NCBI RefSeq assembly: GCF_007786455.1
Contig: NZ_VNJK01000001.1
Location: 2,192,074-2,256,073, forward strand
DNA length: 64,000 nucleotides
Direction: 5' to 3'
From: Paenibacillus agilis
Lineage (GTDB): Bacteria; Bacillota; Bacilli; Paenibacillales; Paenibacillaceae
Notes under the pieces: generated by a model
The model's input: the letters and a program-made list of their open reading frames with translations, nothing else
Told to the model about the DNA's origin: nothing
Database searches by the model: none
Program-made: the position numbers and the translations under genes
In this document: piece by piece, positions 61,870-64,000 of the stretch
How the letters are laid out: the number at the start of each line of letters is the position of its first letter
Position numbering within the stretch: position 1 is the first letter of the stretch

Positions 61870-64000
61870 TTAATTAATTAAGGAATTAATTTCAGACAAA
61901 ATATCATCTACGGATTGTGTATTACTGTCAACGATGACATTCTCTTCGTCCTCTTCAAAGCTCATAGCTGCCGTCAATAAATAACCATTTAATTTTCGTA
62001 AAGACGGGTAGTTGAAGAACACAGAAATATCGACTTGCACATCTAGTAAAGATTTTATTTCATTCCTTAAGGAGAAGATCATTAAGGAATCAACCCCTTG
62101 TTCGGTAAATGAACTATCGACAGATAATTGACTGGCGTCATTAAACCCAATAATGTCAGCTGCTGATTTATGCAATAGAGCTAATAAATACTCACTTCGC
62201 TCTGTTTTGCTTAAACTTTGCAATTTGGCGATAACATCTTCCTTCAAAGCCGTATTTACACTTTGTCCTCCAAAATCAGAATCGTTTGAAATGAAATTTG
62301 TCAAAAACGCAGTTACTTCATCTACACCTGTTCTTTGACTAAATAACTCCCAATTCGCATCGACAACGACAATTGAAGAATGATCTTTTTGAAATACTCT
62401 GTCTATCATTTTCTTTCCAATCTCTTTAGACATTCCATAAAGTCCTTTATTCTCGATGTTCTTTAAAATATTGCTGTTACTCGTGGCCATTCCAGCTTCT
62501 TCCCATGGCCCCCAACAGATTGACATTGCTGGCATACCGAGGCTTCTTCTATATTCTGCAAACATATTCATAAAATAATTAGCTGCCGCATAATTGGCTT
62601 GCCCCATATTTCCTACTACAGAGGAAATAGATGACATCATTATGAAGAAATCCAAGCTCTCATCCTTTAATGCATGATGTAAGTGGTAAGTTCCTCCCAC
62701 CTTAGTCTTAAGTACGTTTTCAAAGCTGGTCCACGTTTGATCTTTAATCATCTTATCTTCAATAATTCCAGCGGCATGGACGACACCTTTAATCTTCATG
62801 TTGTTCTTTTTCAGTTTTTGTACCACTGAAATTACATCAGCTTGATTGCTCACGTCAGCCTTTTCAACGATAATCCGGGCACCTTTTTCACTCCACAAGC
62901 TCACCGTTTCAAGTAATTCGTTCGAAGCATCGCTTCTACTTAGAAGTACGATGTTTTTAGCACCTTGCTGGATCAAATAATCTGCATAGATTTGACCGAT
63001 TGTTCCTGTTCCTCCGCTAATTACATAGGCGGCTTCATCATCGATCTGAATTGCGAGATCTTCCTTGCTAGTACGGCTTTTGGAGTTTCTTATTAGTCTA
63101 GGAATATATCGCTTATGATAATCCCTGAGCACAACCTGTTTATCTTCTCCATAGATGATTTCATTAATAATTTTATCCATATGGTGTTCCAACACATGAA
63201 GATCTGCATCTATAATGCCATCCCACAACGGAGTATGCTCGAGTCGAATGACCTCGCTAAATCCCCATATTGGGGCCTGATAGAGGGAAGTTGATGTAGC
63301 CGCGCCATCTACCTGATGCACATTATTCGTTACGACTTTGATCATCATTTTATGAGAGTAATTTAATTCTGTTATGGATTGCACGAGGTACAATAGACCA
63401 CTGCATTCCTTTTCCACTGTAGTTAGTAAATCTTCTGCATGTAGACGATTTAGCTTCGTTTCATCGGTTGTACTTATATAGATTAGTTTGCATTTTTCTT
63501 TTTCAAATCGACTTCCGATATTTTCTATAAGTTTCTTAACATCATTTTTATTCGTATACGACATAAAAAATAAATCCTGTTCATGCTCAACGTATTTATC
63601 AGCTTGTATAACTCGTATGGAGGATACACCATTGCGATTCAAGCTTTCATGGAATCGATCAACTACATCTGGATCATTTCCGAATAACACGACTTTTTCA
63701 TTTCCATTAACTTTTACATCTTTGCTAATTCTCGCCTCTTCAATCCAATCCACGTTATACAGCATGCGATCACCATTACTATTTAACTCTTTAAGTAAGG
63801 TATCACGCTCAGTTATTTTCGCCATTAGCCGTTCAATCTCAAATACGATTTCTCCCTTTTCGTTGTACACATCGATATCGCCTACAACTCCAGATTGCTG
63901 AGAATCATCGACCTTAATATGGCACCAGAAGCTTTCAGCATCCCTATAGTGATATGTTAATTTACCCAATGATATAGGAATGGCCGTTTTTAGTGCATAC
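61870..64000 (-). CDS. Modular PKS, C-terminal part: DH end-KR-ACP (5' end outside window)
   Basis: The frame is open to the right edge (residues before LGKLTYHYRD continue as YALKTAIPIS), so the TTG at 63969 is not the true start. About 709 residues are visible. The first 50 are the end of a dehydratase domain (SFWCHIKVDD, IDVYNEKGEIVFEIERLMAK). Then a structural half and a ketoreductase: ISGGTGTIGQIYADYL, VVHAAGIIEDKMI, MMSSISSVVGNMGQANYAAA with catalytic Ser and Tyr. The IED motif in place of LDD suggests a B-type reductase. An ACP (QGVDSLMIFSLRNE) and a C-terminal docking tail (SVDDILSEINSLIN) end the protein, expected to meet the coiled coil at the start of the hybrid PKS-NRPS. Confidence 0.93.
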   Translation of the reverse strand, partial: YALKTAIPISLGKLTYHYRDAESFWCHIKVDDSQQSGVVGDIDVYNEKGEIVFEIERLMAKITERDTLLKELNSNGDRMLYNVDWIEEARISKDVKVNGNEKVVLFGNDPDVVDRFHESLNRNGVSSIRVIQADKYVEHEQDLFFMSYTNKNDVKKLIENIGSRFEKEKCKLIYISTTDETKLNRLHAEDLLTTVEKECSGLLYLVQSITELNYSHKMMIKVVTNNVHQVDGAATSTSLYQAPIWGFSEVIRLEHTPLWDGIIDADLHVLEHHMDKIINEIIYGEDKQVVLRDYHKRYIPRLIRNSKSRTSKEDLAIQIDDEAAYVISGGTGTIGQIYADYLIQQGAKNIVLLSRSDASNELLETVSLWSEKGARIIVEKADVSNQADVISVVQKLKKNNMKIKGVVHAAGIIEDKMIKDQTWTSFENVLKTKVGGTYHLHHALKDESLDFFIMMSSISSVVGNMGQANYAAANYFMNMFAEYRRSLGMPAMSICWGPWEEAGMATSNSNILKNIENKGLYGMSKEIGKKMIDRVFQKDHSSIVVVDANWELFSQRTGVDEVTAFLTNFISNDSDFGGQSVNTALKEDVIAKLQSLSKTERSEYLLALLHKSAADIIGFNDASQLSVDSSFTEQGVDSLMIFSLRNEIKSLLDVQVDISVFFNYPSLRKLNGYLLTAAMSFEEDEENVIVDSNTQSVDDILSEINSLIN

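Overview
The window looks like chromosome from a low-to-moderate GC, spore-forming Firmicute, most likely Paenibacillus or another Paenibacillaceae. The signs are strong AGGAGG-type ribosome binding sites, consensus sigma-A promoters, an AA10 lytic polysaccharide monooxygenase with Fn3 and CBM5/12 modules, a copper-amine-oxidase-N stalk protein, an ECF sigma/DUF4179 pair and a large hybrid PKS-NRPS locus. I saw no rRNA or tRNA genes. The genus is inferred; no marker gene is present.

Bases 1-40,500 are a patchwork of short, independently regulated operons. From the left: the end of a polysaccharide-lyase-like gene; an alpha/beta hydrolase with its TetR repressor and a perfect 31-bp operator; a DUF4386 membrane protein; a relic of the 3' end of the LPMO gene; the iron-sulfur repair protein Ric/ScdA behind an FNR-like box; a small secreted protein; a rifamycin phosphotransferase (not PEP synthase) flanked by a candidate small RNA; a cysteine-peptidase-like protein with Fn3 and discoidin domains; an IS30-type transposase relic; the LPMO; and a solitary type I-C-like CRISPR repeat. 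Next come a metallo-beta-lactamase-fold/MarR operon, an accessory protein-ABC-two-component set, an ABC-F ribosome protection gene with an elaborate leader, a GNAT, a small ArsR-type operon, an ECF sigma operon followed by two orphan solute-binding lipoproteins, an AhpD/Rrf2 divergent pair, an osmoprotectant- or ergothioneine-type ABC importer, a MarR gene predicted to be leaderless, a short UvrA2-like protein, an ArsR-SRPBCC pair, a stalk-domain protein and an ArsB-like pump.

Bases 40,670-64,000 are the distal part of one leftward biosynthetic operon that continues beyond the right edge. In transcription order it encodes the end of a PKS (DH end-KR-ACP), a type II thioesterase, a discrete acyltransferase, a stand-alone ACP and a 3-hydroxyacyl-CoA dehydrogenase (together resembling a hydroxymalonyl/methoxymalonyl/aminomalonyl-ACP extender route), an MFS exporter, a KS-AT-ACP-aminotransferase-C-PCP-E(N-lobe) protein and an E(C-lobe)-C-A-PCP-E-C-A-PCP-Cterm protein. 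The two complete A domains read by eye as Val (followed by E, so D-Val) and Phe. The likely product is a polyketide with a beta-amino group joined to D-Val-Phe and released without an integrated thioesterase.

The most unusual points are in this locus. One module has lost its adenylation domain but kept the A10 tail. Its epimerization domain has lost the catalytic His and is divided between two overlapping genes at about the lobe boundary. The assembly line ends in a condensation/epimerization-like domain rather than a thioesterase. Outside the locus, the ABC-F leader (two leader peptides, two terminator-like hairpins and a hairpin that hides the Shine-Dalgarno sequence) stands out.
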